From assembly GCF_003003285.1 (NCBI RefSeq), contig NZ_PVTP01000011.1:1-64000 (forward strand): 64,000 nucleotides of DNA. The letters are read 5' to 3'. How positions within the stretch are numbered: position 1 is the first letter of the stretch; every line of letters begins with the position of its first letter. This stretch comes from Yoonia maritima. Its GTDB lineage: Bacteria > Pseudomonadota > Alphaproteobacteria > Rhodobacterales > Rhodobacteraceae. The notes under the pieces were generated by a model. That model was not told the origin of the DNA. It was given only the letters and a program-made list of their open reading frames with translations, and made no database searches. This document shows positions 17,047-25,318 of the stretch, piece after piece. The translations under genes were made by a program, and so were the position numbers.

Positions 17047-19083
17047 ATGCAGCTTATAAGACCCATAGCGTTACGCCTTAGCAAAATGTTTACTCAGCGC
17101 CGCCCAGAACGGCTCTGGGTTCATTCTTGTGTCGCCTTGCTAACCATCCTTTGTCTACTCGCCGCGACCCAATCCATCAACCGGGCCATCATCGACAAAC
17201 AAATGGTCGCCGCCACAGGAATACGTGCATCCCATACGCAAATCATGTACGCGCATGAAATTATCTTAATCGCCGACAAACTGGCGATCAGTGATCAATC
17301 TGATATTTCCCACCTTAACGAAGCAATAGCGCAATTCGAAAATAGCTATGATACCTTGATCGCAGACCAGCGTTGGCTCAGGTCATTTGATGCTGCAAAT
17401 TCGGTCAGTATCATGGTGCAGCGTTTTACAGATACCGCCAAGCGCCTTGATCAGGCGACACCTGAACAACGTCGCAATTTAGCACAGCAACTTAACGAAC
17501 TATACGTCGAACAAGGACTGCAAACTCACCTCACTGCAGCGACCACACTTATGGAACAACAGGCGCATAACGATACCAAGCGTCTGTCATCGTTACAGCG
17601 CGCAATATTAATTTTTTCAGCGATCGCACTTCTTGCTGAGGCTGGGTTTGTCTTTTTACCAACCCACCTCGCCGTTCAGTCCACTATTCAGCAGCTACAA
17701 CGCCAAACAGCGACATTACGAGATTCACGGTCGCAGCTTCAGCAAGTAAATTCTAAATTAGAACAGCTTGCACACCAAGATCCTCTAACCGGTCTACCCA
17801 ATCGTGCCCATTTGGCGGCATACTTGGAAAAGATGAGTAAGCGGAAAAGAACCAAAGAGTTATCGATACTGTTTATTGGCCTCGATAACTTTAAGTCTGT
17901 CAACAACTCTGCTGGACATGATTGTGGTGACGGTTTGCTGATCGCCGTTGGCCAAGCATTACAAAGCTGCATTGACGAAGACCACATGGTTGCTCGCGTT
18001 GGCGGCGACGAATTCGTTGTCGTCACTGACGAACCCGCAAAAGAGTTGATCGGGCGAATACGTGCTTCTGTCACCGACCCATTCGACGTCAAAGGGCGCC
18101 GTATCGCGATTAATGTCAGCATTGGGTATCTTGAATTCAATTCAAAAGACGCCGACCCAATGGAGGTCATCGCAAATGCCGCCGTTGCACTGCATTCCGC
18201 CAAAAGCTTGGGCGAAAACAGCACACAGCTTTTTACCCAATCGTTGCGTGTGGACGCGAATAACCTTCAGTTGCTTCAAACAGAAATTGATGACGCGATA
18301 AAGCGCGGCGAAATCGAACCGTGGTTCCAACCTCAAATTCGGTTGTGTGATGGGCGGCTTCATGGCGTTGAAGTGTTGGCGCGCTGGCGGCATCCGACCC
18401 GCGGGCTGCTTACGCCCGATCGTTTCATACCCGCGGCTGAACGCGCTGGGCTTATCATCGACATGGATCACACGATTTGGCGTTCGGCTATGGCCCATGC
18501 CGTTCTATGGCAAAAAGAAGATCTTTGGCGTCCATGCATTTCATTGAATGCCGCGCCAGATACAATTTCGGACCCCTACCTCATTGAACGTTTCTTACTT
18601 GAATTGCAGCGGTCAGGTCTTGGCGTGGATCAAGTCAACATCGAAGTCTTGGAAACGACGTTAATCAATGGCGCGGACGACATGGCCGCGATCAACATAG
18701 ATAGCTTATCTGAATGTGGCATCGGGCTCGAATTAGACGACTTTGGGACTGGCTACGCTTCGCTCTCAAAACTTACCCAATTACCGTTAAATGGGATTAA
18801 GCTTGATCGTTCGCTTGTCGCTCCGCTGCCTGATGCTGCCGCCGACAGTGTAATTCGCGCTATCTTAGCGCTGGCAAGTGAACTTGGCCTAAGTGTCGTT
18901 GCAGAAGGAGTCGAAGAAGACGTTCAGGCACAACATCTAAATGATCGCGGTTGCGCTATTGCTCAGGGGTACGGCTATGCCAAACCAATGCCAGCAGCTG
19001 AGTTTCGAACTTGGCTTGAAAAACACGCGAAAACCACCCTACGCATCCCAGCACCTGACACACAATTTATCCAGCACACTTGA
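17047..19083 (+). CDS. membrane GGDEF-EAL protein (c-di-GMP turnover)
   Basis: 678 residues. Two transmembrane segments (about 23-41 and 181-201) frame a helical periplasmic sensor region with some PilJ/NIT-like character. A GGDEF domain follows (about 235-390) with an intact VGGDEFVVV, then an EAL domain (about 410-655). The EAL signature reads EVL, but NAAPDT, EVLETT, DDFGTG, the lysine in IKLDRSL and AEGVEE are present, so phosphodiesterase activity is plausible. The start is ATG 17047 with AGGA eight bases upstream, preferred over a TTG at 17026. It faces away from the export lipoprotein gene across about 165 bases. Confidence 0.92.
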   Translation: MQLIRPIALRLSKMFTQRRPERLWVHSCVALLTILCLLAATQSINRAIIDKQMVAATGIRASHTQIMYAHEIILIADKLAISDQSDISHLNEAIAQFENSYDTLIADQRWLRSFDAANSVSIMVQRFTDTAKRLDQATPEQRRNLAQQLNELYVEQGLQTHLTAATTLMEQQAHNDTKRLSSLQRAILIFSAIALLAEAGFVFLPTHLAVQSTIQQLQRQTATLRDSRSQLQQVNSKLEQLAHQDPLTGLPNRAHLAAYLEKMSKRKRTKELSILFIGLDNFKSVNNSAGHDCGDGLLIAVGQALQSCIDEDHMVARVGGDEFVVVTDEPAKELIGRIRASVTDPFDVKGRRIAINVSIGYLEFNSKDADPMEVIANAAVALHSAKSLGENSTQLFTQSLRVDANNLQLLQTEIDDAIKRGEIEPWFQPQIRLCDGRLHGVEVLARWRHPTRGLLTPDRFIPAAERAGLIIDMDHTIWRSAMAHAVLWQKEDLWRPCISLNAAPDTISDPYLIERFLLELQRSGLGVDQVNIEVLETTLINGADDMAAINIDSLSECGIGLELDDFGTGYASLSKLTQLPLNGIKLDRSLVAPLPDAAADSVIRAILALASELGLSVVAEGVEEDVQAQHLNDRGCAIAQGYGYAKPMPAAEFRTWLEKHAKTTLRIPAPDTQFIQHT

Positions 19084-19137
19084 GGATTAGGCCGCCACAA
19101 CGTATTTGAGAGAAGAGATAGTTCAAAGGACATATCA

Positions 19138-19749
19138 TTGGCCAATCATCTTTATCAGAATGACTTGCCAGACGGCCTGGACCTCGGACCCATTATAGCA
19201 ATCGATTGCGAGACAATGGGACTTAATCCTCAGCGCGATCGGTTGTGCCTGATTCAAATGTCTAGCGGCGATGGTGAATGCCATCTGGTCCAACTCACGA
19301 AAGGACAAACACGCGCACCAAATTTATGCGCCATGCTAGAAGACCCAAATGTGCTAAAGCTGTTCCACTTTGGTCGTTTTGATATTGCGGCGCTTTATAA
19401 TGCCTTTGGTACACTAACCGCCCCCGTTTACTGCACAAAAATCGCTTCAAAATTGGTCCGCACATATACTGACCGACATAGGCTTCGAACATTGCTGCAA
19501 GATTTGGTCGGCACCGATATTTCAAAGCACCAACAGCAAAGCGACTGGGGCGCCGAAAAGCTTACAGATGCGCAGCTAAACTATGCGGCATCTGATGTTT
19601 TGCATCTGCATAAACTCAAATCTGCGCTTGATGCCATGTTGGACCGCGAAGGCCGCACCGAAATCGCGCAGTCTTGTTTTGATTTTCTGCCCACGCGCGC
19701 CAAACTAGATCTTGCTGGTTGGTCTGACGTCGACATTTTTTCGCACTAA
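19138..19749 (+). CDS. ribonuclease D-type 3'-5' exonuclease
   Basis: 203 residues. The DEDDy exonuclease residues are visible in IDCETMGL, HFGRFDIAAL and the YAASDVLHLHKL motif with its tyrosine. At 203 residues it lacks the HRDC domain of E. coli RNase D (about 375), which is common in alphaproteobacteria. The start is TTG with AAAGGA seven bases upstream. The stop overlaps the kdsD start by one base, placing it first in the kdsD-lptCAB run. Confidence 0.9.
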   Translation: MANHLYQNDLPDGLDLGPIIAIDCETMGLNPQRDRLCLIQMSSGDGECHLVQLTKGQTRAPNLCAMLEDPNVLKLFHFGRFDIAALYNAFGTLTAPVYCTKIASKLVRTYTDRHRLRTLLQDLVGTDISKHQQQSDWGAEKLTDAQLNYAASDVLHLHKLKSALDAMLDREGRTEIAQSCFDFLPTRAKLDLAGWSDVDIFSH

Positions 19750-20717
19750 TGGCAGATCCAAATAAATTCCTAAGCACTGGCCGGCGCGTTATCCGCGAGG
19801 AAGCGACTGCGTTGGAGCAATTGGCAGACGGTCTTGATGACAGTTTTGCAATGGCGGTTGATCTTTTACTTGGGGTCAAAGGGCGCGCCATCGTGTCTGG
19901 CATGGGTAAATCTGGGCATATCGCGCGAAAAATTGCGGCTACCTTTGCAAGTACAGGCACGCCTGCACATTTTGTCCATCCAGCCGAAGCGAGCCACGGC
20001 GATCTTGGCATGATGACATCAGGAGATGTTGTCTTAGTTTTATCGAATTCCGGTGAAACACCCGAATTAGCTGACCTCGTGACCTACACCCGCCGTTTTG
20101 GAATTCCGATGATCGGCGTCGCCAGCCGCTCAAACAGCACGCTGCTGCAACAAGCCGATGTCAGCATCACACTACCGCAACTTGGCGAAGCATGTGGATC
20201 AGGCGTTGTTCCAACCACATCGACGACCATGACTCTTGCGCTTGGTGACGCGCTCGCGGTTGCGCTGATGGAGCATAGAAATTTCACCCCCGAAAACTTT
20301 CGCGAATTTCACCCGGGCGGCAAATTGGGTGCTCAATTAGCCAAAGTTTCTGACCTGATGCACGTTGGTCAAACCGTCCCGGTCGTTTCATTCAACACAC
20401 CGATGACTGACACCTTGTTAATCATTAGCCAAAAGGGATTTGGCGTGGTCGGTGTGGTTGACGAAAACCAAACGCTCATTGGCATTGTCACCGATGGCGA
20501 CCTACGGCGGCATATGTCAGGTTTACTTGATCATAGCGCTGGTGAGATCATGACAACAAACCCAACCGTCATTTCATCGCAATCACTGGCGGCAGAGGCA
20601 TTGGCCATTATGAATAACCGCAAAATTACTTGCCTATTCGCCGCCGACCAAAGCAACCCAGATAAAATTGCAGGGATATTGCACATCCATGACTGCCTTC
20701 GTGCGGGGGTCGTTTAA
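19749..20717 (+). CDS. kdsD: arabinose-5-phosphate isomerase
   Basis: 322 residues. It converts ribulose 5-phosphate to arabinose 5-phosphate, the precursor of Kdo in LPS. An N-terminal SIS domain contains SGMGKSGHIARK and LSNSGETPELADL. Two CBS domains occupy the C-terminal third (VTDGDLRRHM is in the first). The gene overlaps the RNase D stop and lies two bases before lptC, which fits a Kdo/LPS-transport operon. Confidence 0.95.
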   Translation: MADPNKFLSTGRRVIREEATALEQLADGLDDSFAMAVDLLLGVKGRAIVSGMGKSGHIARKIAATFASTGTPAHFVHPAEASHGDLGMMTSGDVVLVLSNSGETPELADLVTYTRRFGIPMIGVASRSNSTLLQQADVSITLPQLGEACGSGVVPTTSTTMTLALGDALAVALMEHRNFTPENFREFHPGGKLGAQLAKVSDLMHVGQTVPVVSFNTPMTDTLLIISQKGFGVVGVVDENQTLIGIVTDGDLRRHMSGLLDHSAGEIMTTNPTVISSQSLAAEALAIMNNRKITCLFAADQSNPDKIAGILHIHDCLRAGVV

Positions 20718-20719
20718 TA

Positions 20720-21319
20720 ATGGGTGGGCGAGACAACACTTATTCTAGAATTGTAGGATTGGCCAAAATTGTGCTGCCAATTGGTGCTCTCGCGCTGCTG
20801 TCCACGTTGTTTATGTTTGCCCGTGATCCAAACGAGCCTGCAGATATTGATCTTACGGAAGTTGCAGAGATTGCGCGCGAGCAGCGATTATCTTCTCCAA
20901 GGTTCTCAGGGGTTACCGACGATGGTGCCGTTTTATCGATTGCCGCACGCAGCGCGCACCCAAGCCTAACAAACCCCGACACGGTCACGATCGATAGCAT
21001 TCAGATGCGAATGGACAATCCCGGCGGCAGCTCGATCGAAGTAACAGCAACGAATGGCGAACTGGATGGACCTGCACGGATCGCACGGTTTTTAGGGCTC
21101 GCGCGGCTTGAAACCTCGACCGGATACGAGATGGAGACAAATGGTCTTATCGCTGAACTTGATAGCGGGGTCGTTACATCAGATGGGTTGCTCGAAATAC
21201 ATGCCCCGTTCGGCGAATTGACTGCAGGAAAAGTCACGTTTCAGGTTTCCTCTGATCATGTTGGACAGCAGATGCTATTCACCAATGGCGTCAAACTGAT
21301 ATACAAACCGCAAGAGTGA
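20720..21319 (+). CDS. lptC: LPS export protein LptC
   Basis: 199 residues. One N-terminal membrane anchor (about 16-34) holds a periplasmic beta-rich LptC domain that passes LPS from LptBFG to LptA. Sequence similarity in this family is low; the call depends on the layout and on the neighbours kdsD, lptA and lptB. The stop overlaps the lptA GTG start by four bases. Confidence 0.88.
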   Translation: MGGRDNTYSRIVGLAKIVLPIGALALLSTLFMFARDPNEPADIDLTEVAEIAREQRLSSPRFSGVTDDGAVLSIAARSAHPSLTNPDTVTIDSIQMRMDNPGGSSIEVTATNGELDGPARIARFLGLARLETSTGYEMETNGLIAELDSGVVTSDGLLEIHAPFGELTAGKVTFQVSSDHVGQQMLFTNGVKLIYKPQE

Positions 21320-21834
21320 TCGCCGCATTAGCAAAGGAACTCAGCCAAGTGTTCAAGAATATCGCCATATTGTCGGCCATCATGTTTTCCATTGGCAGCG
21401 CGTCTTATGCTCAAACTAATATTAATTTGGGCGGCATGGCCGTCGATACGGCAGCCGCAATCGAAGTTTCGTCAGATAGTCTTGCCGTCGATCAAGACAG
21501 TGGCAAAGCAACATTCACCGGCAACGTTATTATTGGCCAAGGTGATCTGCGCCTGTCAGCGGCCCAAGTTGAGGTCGTTTATGCTGCGGAAAACAGTGAA
21601 ATCGCCCAGCTCATTGCGACCGGCGGCGTAACGTTTGTCACTGCAACAGAAGCCGCGGAAGCGCTAAGCGCTAACTATGATATCACGACAGGGCTTTTGA
21701 CACTGACGGGTGACGTGCTGTTAACACAAGGCGCAAGCGCGATTTCAGCGCAAACTATGGTGGTCAATGTGTCAACCGGCACTGCCTCAATGGAAGGTCG
21801 TGTGCGCACCGTTCTTCAGCAAGGCGGCAACTAA
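21316..21834 (+). CDS. lptA: LPS periplasmic bridge protein LptA
   Basis: 172 residues. A signal peptide ends near residue 32 (ASYA). A repeating beta-strand OstA/LptA domain follows, with DSGKATFTGNVIIGQGDLRL typical of the family. LptA polymerises into the periplasmic bridge for LPS. The start is GTG overlapping the lptC stop (GTGA). Its stop overlaps the lptB start by one base, so lptC, lptA and lptB are tightly coupled. Confidence 0.92.
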   Translation: MIAALAKELSQVFKNIAILSAIMFSIGSASYAQTNINLGGMAVDTAAAIEVSSDSLAVDQDSGKATFTGNVIIGQGDLRLSAAQVEVVYAAENSEIAQLIATGGVTFVTATEAAEALSANYDITTGLLTLTGDVLLTQGASAISAQTMVVNVSTGTASMEGRVRTVLQQGGN

Positions 21835-22583
21835 TGGATGGCTCAACGCTAAACTCCGATATCGGGTTACATATCGTTAACTTGCGTAAAAGCTATCGCA
21901 AGCGCCCAGTTATCCGTGATGTAACAATCGATTTAGGCCGCGGAGAGGTTGTCGCGCTGCTCGGCCCTAATGGTTCTGGCAAGACAACATGCTTTTATTC
22001 TATCGCTGGCCTTGTGGCCCCCGAAGGTGGCAAAGTCATCATTGACGGGCGCGAGGTAACGACGCTTCCGATGTATCGCCGCGCTCAGCTTGGCATCGGG
22101 TATCTCCCCCAAGAGATGTCGATCTTTCGTGGTATGAATGTCGAAGACAACATCATGTCGATCCTAGAAATCGCCGTGAAAGACCGCCATCGTCGACGCG
22201 AACGGCTGGAAGAATTGCTATCAGAGTTTTCGATAGAACATCTGCGTCGTGCATCGGCAATGGCCCTTTCTGGTGGTGAACGGCGCCGTGTTGAAATCGC
22301 GCGCTGTCTTGCGGCGGGGCCAAAATATGTGCTGCTTGATGAACCCTTTGCAGGTGTCGACCCAATCGCCGTTGGCGAAATCCGGCACTTGGTCGCTGAC
22401 CTGAAAAATCGTGGGATTGGTGTTCTCATCACAGATCACAACGTCCAAGAAACGCTTCAGATTGTAGACCGTGCCTATATTCTACACGATGGAACAGTTT
22501 TGATGCACGGCACCACCGCCGAAGTGATCGCAGACGAAAATGTCCGGCGCGTGTATCTGGGCGACAGCTTTCGCGTAAACTGA
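21834..22583 (+). CDS. lptB: LPS export ABC ATPase LptB
   Basis: 249 residues. The cytoplasmic ATPase powers LPS extraction by LptFG. Walker A is GPNGSGKTT, the signature is LSGGERRRVEIAR and Walker B is YVLLDEPFAGVD. The Q-loop LPQEMSIFRGM is characteristic of LptB. LptF and LptG are elsewhere. No rpoN follows, unlike in gammaproteobacteria; hpf comes next after about 230 bases. Confidence 0.96.
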   Translation: MDGSTLNSDIGLHIVNLRKSYRKRPVIRDVTIDLGRGEVVALLGPNGSGKTTCFYSIAGLVAPEGGKVIIDGREVTTLPMYRRAQLGIGYLPQEMSIFRGMNVEDNIMSILEIAVKDRHRRRERLEELLSEFSIEHLRRASAMALSGGERRRVEIARCLAAGPKYVLLDEPFAGVDPIAVGEIRHLVADLKNRGIGVLITDHNVQETLQIVDRAYILHDGTVLMHGTTAEVIADENVRRVYLGDSFRVN

Positions 22584-22816
22584 TTCTTTGCCGACTTTAG
22601 CCACTGCAATATTGACAAAATCCCATTTTCGTCGCCAACTGTAGTAGATGACTGACCAAACTTCTTTTCCCGCAACCTCGCCGGCTTTTGTGCTGGGTTT
22701 AGGGAATAAGATTAACAAATTTGGGGTGTTATCGTTTTCCATAGATTAGGCGTGCGATGCTGCACCGCGTTGGCGGTGACGTATTGGATGTCTGCAACCA
22801 CAAGATAGGAGAAACG
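22584..22816 (+). other. lptB-hpf intergenic region
   Basis: No gene is seen in these 233 bases. A TTGACA at 22612-22617 has no good -10 partner at normal spacing. A 6-base-pair hairpin (CACCGC/GCGGTG, GTTG loop) lies at 22763-22778 in what is probably the hpf leader. The hpf promoter is presumably here. Confidence 0.4.
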
Positions 22817-23392
22817 ATGCGGTATCAAATCAGCGGTAAGCAAATCGACATTGGCGAAGCACTGCAGACACATGTGAAATCAGAACTCTCGGATATTTTG
22901 AATAAATATGCGGGGCGCCCGACCGAGGCATACGTCGTTTTCTCTAAATCTGGTCACGAATATGTCTGCGAATCCGTTGTGCATCTTTCAACTGGGCTTA
23001 CGGCGCAAGCCACTGGCAAAGCGACTGAAATCTACGCAGCTCTTGATAGCAGCGCCGCGAAAATGGACAAACAGCTACGTCGTTACAAGCGACGGTTGAA
23101 GGATCACCACTCTGATCGGTCGCAACCGGTTGAACTTTCTGATGCTGGGTCCTATATCCTCGCACCAACAGATGAGTCAGATGAGGCCGAGCAAGACACT
23201 GTAAACGCGATGATCGTCGCAGAGATGGAAACCAAAATTCCATCACTCTCGGTTGGTGAAGCGGTGATGCAAATGGAAATTGCAAGTGCTCCGGTACTGG
23301 TTTTCCGCAACGAGAAACACAACGGAATTAATGTCGTCTATCGACGTGACGACGGAAATATTGGCTGGATTGACCCCAAAACGCAGGGTTAA
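22817..23392 (+). CDS. hpf: ribosome hibernation promoting factor, long form
   Basis: 191 residues. The N-terminal domain (about 1-100) begins MRYQISGKQIDIGEAL and binds the 30S decoding region. A linker and a C-terminal domain (about 130-191) mark the long form, which dimerises 70S ribosomes into 100S particles in resting cells. RNEKHNGINVVYRRDDGNIG is the C-terminal signature. ATG 22817 is preceded by AGGAG; an in-frame ATG at 22757 is upstream of that site and less likely. ptsN follows 31 bases later. Confidence 0.93.
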   Translation: MRYQISGKQIDIGEALQTHVKSELSDILNKYAGRPTEAYVVFSKSGHEYVCESVVHLSTGLTAQATGKATEIYAALDSSAAKMDKQLRRYKRRLKDHHSDRSQPVELSDAGSYILAPTDESDEAEQDTVNAMIVAEMETKIPSLSVGEAVMQMEIASAPVLVFRNEKHNGINVVYRRDDGNIGWIDPKTQG

Positions 23393-23423
23393 GCCCCAGC
23401 GAAATTGGTGAGAGAAACGGCCG

Positions 23424-23888
23424 ATGCAAATTGCAGATATCCTAAAGCCGGAGGCGGTAAAGACAATCGCCTCTTGCACCAGCAAGAAGCGGCTATTTCA
23501 CGATTTGGGTGAATTGGCAGAGACGAGCTATGACCTGAAATCTGCCGAAGTGATCGAGGCCCTCATCGAGCGTGAAGGTCTTGGTCCAACGGGTGTTGGC
23601 CATGGGATTGCCCTTCCGCATGCGCGGCTCGCTGGTGCGACAGCCGTTCAAGGTATCTTTTTGCGTTTGGAAAAACCGCTGAATTTCGATTCAGTTGACC
23701 GGCAGCCTGTTGATTTGGTGTTTTGCCTTATTGCGCCTGAATGCGCGGGTGTTGATCATCTAAAGGCACTCGCTTTGGTGTCACGGACAATGCGCGATTC
23801 CGCCACCTGTACAAAACTGCGTGCAAATAGCGATCCGGCAACTCTTCATACAATCCTAACCGAAGCCCAGTCATCGCAGGCTGCTTAG
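23424..23888 (+). CDS. ptsN: PTS IIA-like nitrogen-regulatory protein
   Basis: 154 residues. EIIA-Ntr is phosphorylated by EI-Ntr and NPr and controls potassium and other processes by protein binding. The phospho-acceptor is H66 in GHGIALPHARL. The order hpf-ptsN is common in proteobacteria. Its stop overlaps the convergent sulfotransferase stop by four bases, leaving no room for a separate terminator. Confidence 0.94.
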   Translation: MQIADILKPEAVKTIASCTSKKRLFHDLGELAETSYDLKSAEVIEALIEREGLGPTGVGHGIALPHARLAGATAVQGIFLRLEKPLNFDSVDRQPVDLVFCLIAPECAGVDHLKALALVSRTMRDSATCTKLRANSDPATLHTILTEAQSSQAA

Positions 23889-25318
23889 GCCCAATTCGAA
23901 AACCCAAATACTGTATAGTCGCGTGTGAAAGCTTCGCGCGCGGCGTCTTCTATTTCTTGATCATAGATCGACGCAAGTCGGTCATGATGCGGATGATCAG
24001 ATACGATAAGGTCTGGGCAATCGGCGATCCCCACCTGCCCTGCCAAAACCTGTAAATCATTCAGCAACCGATCTTCGCGCAGGATCATGTCAGGCACCGA
24101 AAAATCAGCCATGCCCTGTAGTAATGTCAGTTGGCTAGCCCATGCTGGATCAACACGAATTGACGTTTGTCCCGCCAAATTACTTTTAAGGAACTTTAGG
24201 AAACCCAGAAACAATTTGCGATGCAGCCTATCGCCGTAGCCCGATCTATCAGACAAATCGGGTGCCTGTTCAGGTATTGCCAAACGGTGGACCTTGCGCA
24301 GGTTCGCCCGAATGCCGGGAAAACTTGCCGGTCCATCATCAATGATACAATCGCAAAACGCTGCATGCGCACGCGCTACCGGGTGCCTTACCACCGTAAA
24401 GCTACGATGACCTACATGATCTTGCTGCCAATGCCGTAGCGATTTTTGTGTGAACTTACGCTGTAAATCGCGCGGTCTAACCCCTTCAAGATCACCCAAC
24501 CAACGCTTAACAGCCCAATCAGGGCCCGAACGTAATGGCATATACAACAGCCCAGCTTTGTCAGCCGCAATGTAGGTTGGAACGGCGGCCCCGCGCCGAG
24601 GTTCGAAATTCGGGGTACGTGTGAGGTCAAAGCGGTCAGTCTCTCGCAACGCATCTTTCATTTCTGAAAAATTGCTAACCCGATCTTCAAGCGGCTCTGG
24701 ATTTTGTTTTTTAAGTTTCTTGTCGAGATTATCCAAGCGCGCCTCAACACCCAAATACGCCGCCAAACCGTTCATGACATCCATATCACGCAAATCATCA
24801 TAACCGATATAAAACGCAGTTTGACCACTTCGCTGTAACGCGTTTTGCACCTCAATCTGGAATTCCTGTATCGCAGAAAGCTGTGCTTCGAATTCATCGC
24901 GATCAAACTTAATTTGTAGCGATTTGGAATGGGTTGCGTTGGTCAGCTTCCACTGTCCAGTTTCCTGAGCAGTTTTCCAACTAACATAGCTATCAATCGG
25001 ATTACGAGTCAGAATAATTTTTGCACATCGCGGATCAGTCAAACACACATTTAATGCCCGACGGTCATGGCTATGGAAAAACCGAAACCCGCACAGGCCG
25101 TCATAGGATTTCACACGTTCAAGCAAGGACTGCGGATCCGCCTCGCGCTGTTCATAAGTTATCCCCAAGATGTCTTCGGTCTTTGGGTAACCGATGAACG
25201 CTGGATTAAAAGCCTCGCCCTGACAACTCACGCCATCAAGTGCATTCAGATTGGCCTCTAGAAAATTGGACCCCGTGCGCATTTCCGCCAGCACAATAAA
25301 GTAGTCGAAATTTCTCAT
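23885..25318 (-). CDS. tandem two-domain sulfotransferase
   Basis: 477 residues. The N-terminal half looks like an Stf0/NodH-type PAPS-dependent sulfotransferase: EMRTGSNFL (residues 12-20) suits the 5'-phosphosulfate loop, and LTRNPIDSYVS (103-113) the 3'-phosphate site. A second half (about 255-477) repeats the logic with YMPLRSGPDWAVKRW (259-273) and VVRHPVARAHAAF (309-321). Both would use PAPS and a sugar or lipid acceptor in the cytoplasm. No signal peptide or membrane segment is seen. The start ATG overlaps the upstream glycosyltransferase stop (ATGA). Acceptors are unknown; one half could be inactive. Confidence 0.8.
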   Translation of the reverse strand: MRNFDYFIVLAEMRTGSNFLEANLNALDGVSCQGEAFNPAFIGYPKTEDILGITYEQREADPQSLLERVKSYDGLCGFRFFHSHDRRALNVCLTDPRCAKIILTRNPIDSYVSWKTAQETGQWKLTNATHSKSLQIKFDRDEFEAQLSAIQEFQIEVQNALQRSGQTAFYIGYDDLRDMDVMNGLAAYLGVEARLDNLDKKLKKQNPEPLEDRVSNFSEMKDALRETDRFDLTRTPNFEPRRGAAVPTYIAADKAGLLYMPLRSGPDWAVKRWLGDLEGVRPRDLQRKFTQKSLRHWQQDHVGHRSFTVVRHPVARAHAAFCDCIIDDGPASFPGIRANLRKVHRLAIPEQAPDLSDRSGYGDRLHRKLFLGFLKFLKSNLAGQTSIRVDPAWASQLTLLQGMADFSVPDMILREDRLLNDLQVLAGQVGIADCPDLIVSDHPHHDRLASIYDQEIEDAAREAFTRDYTVFGFSNWA

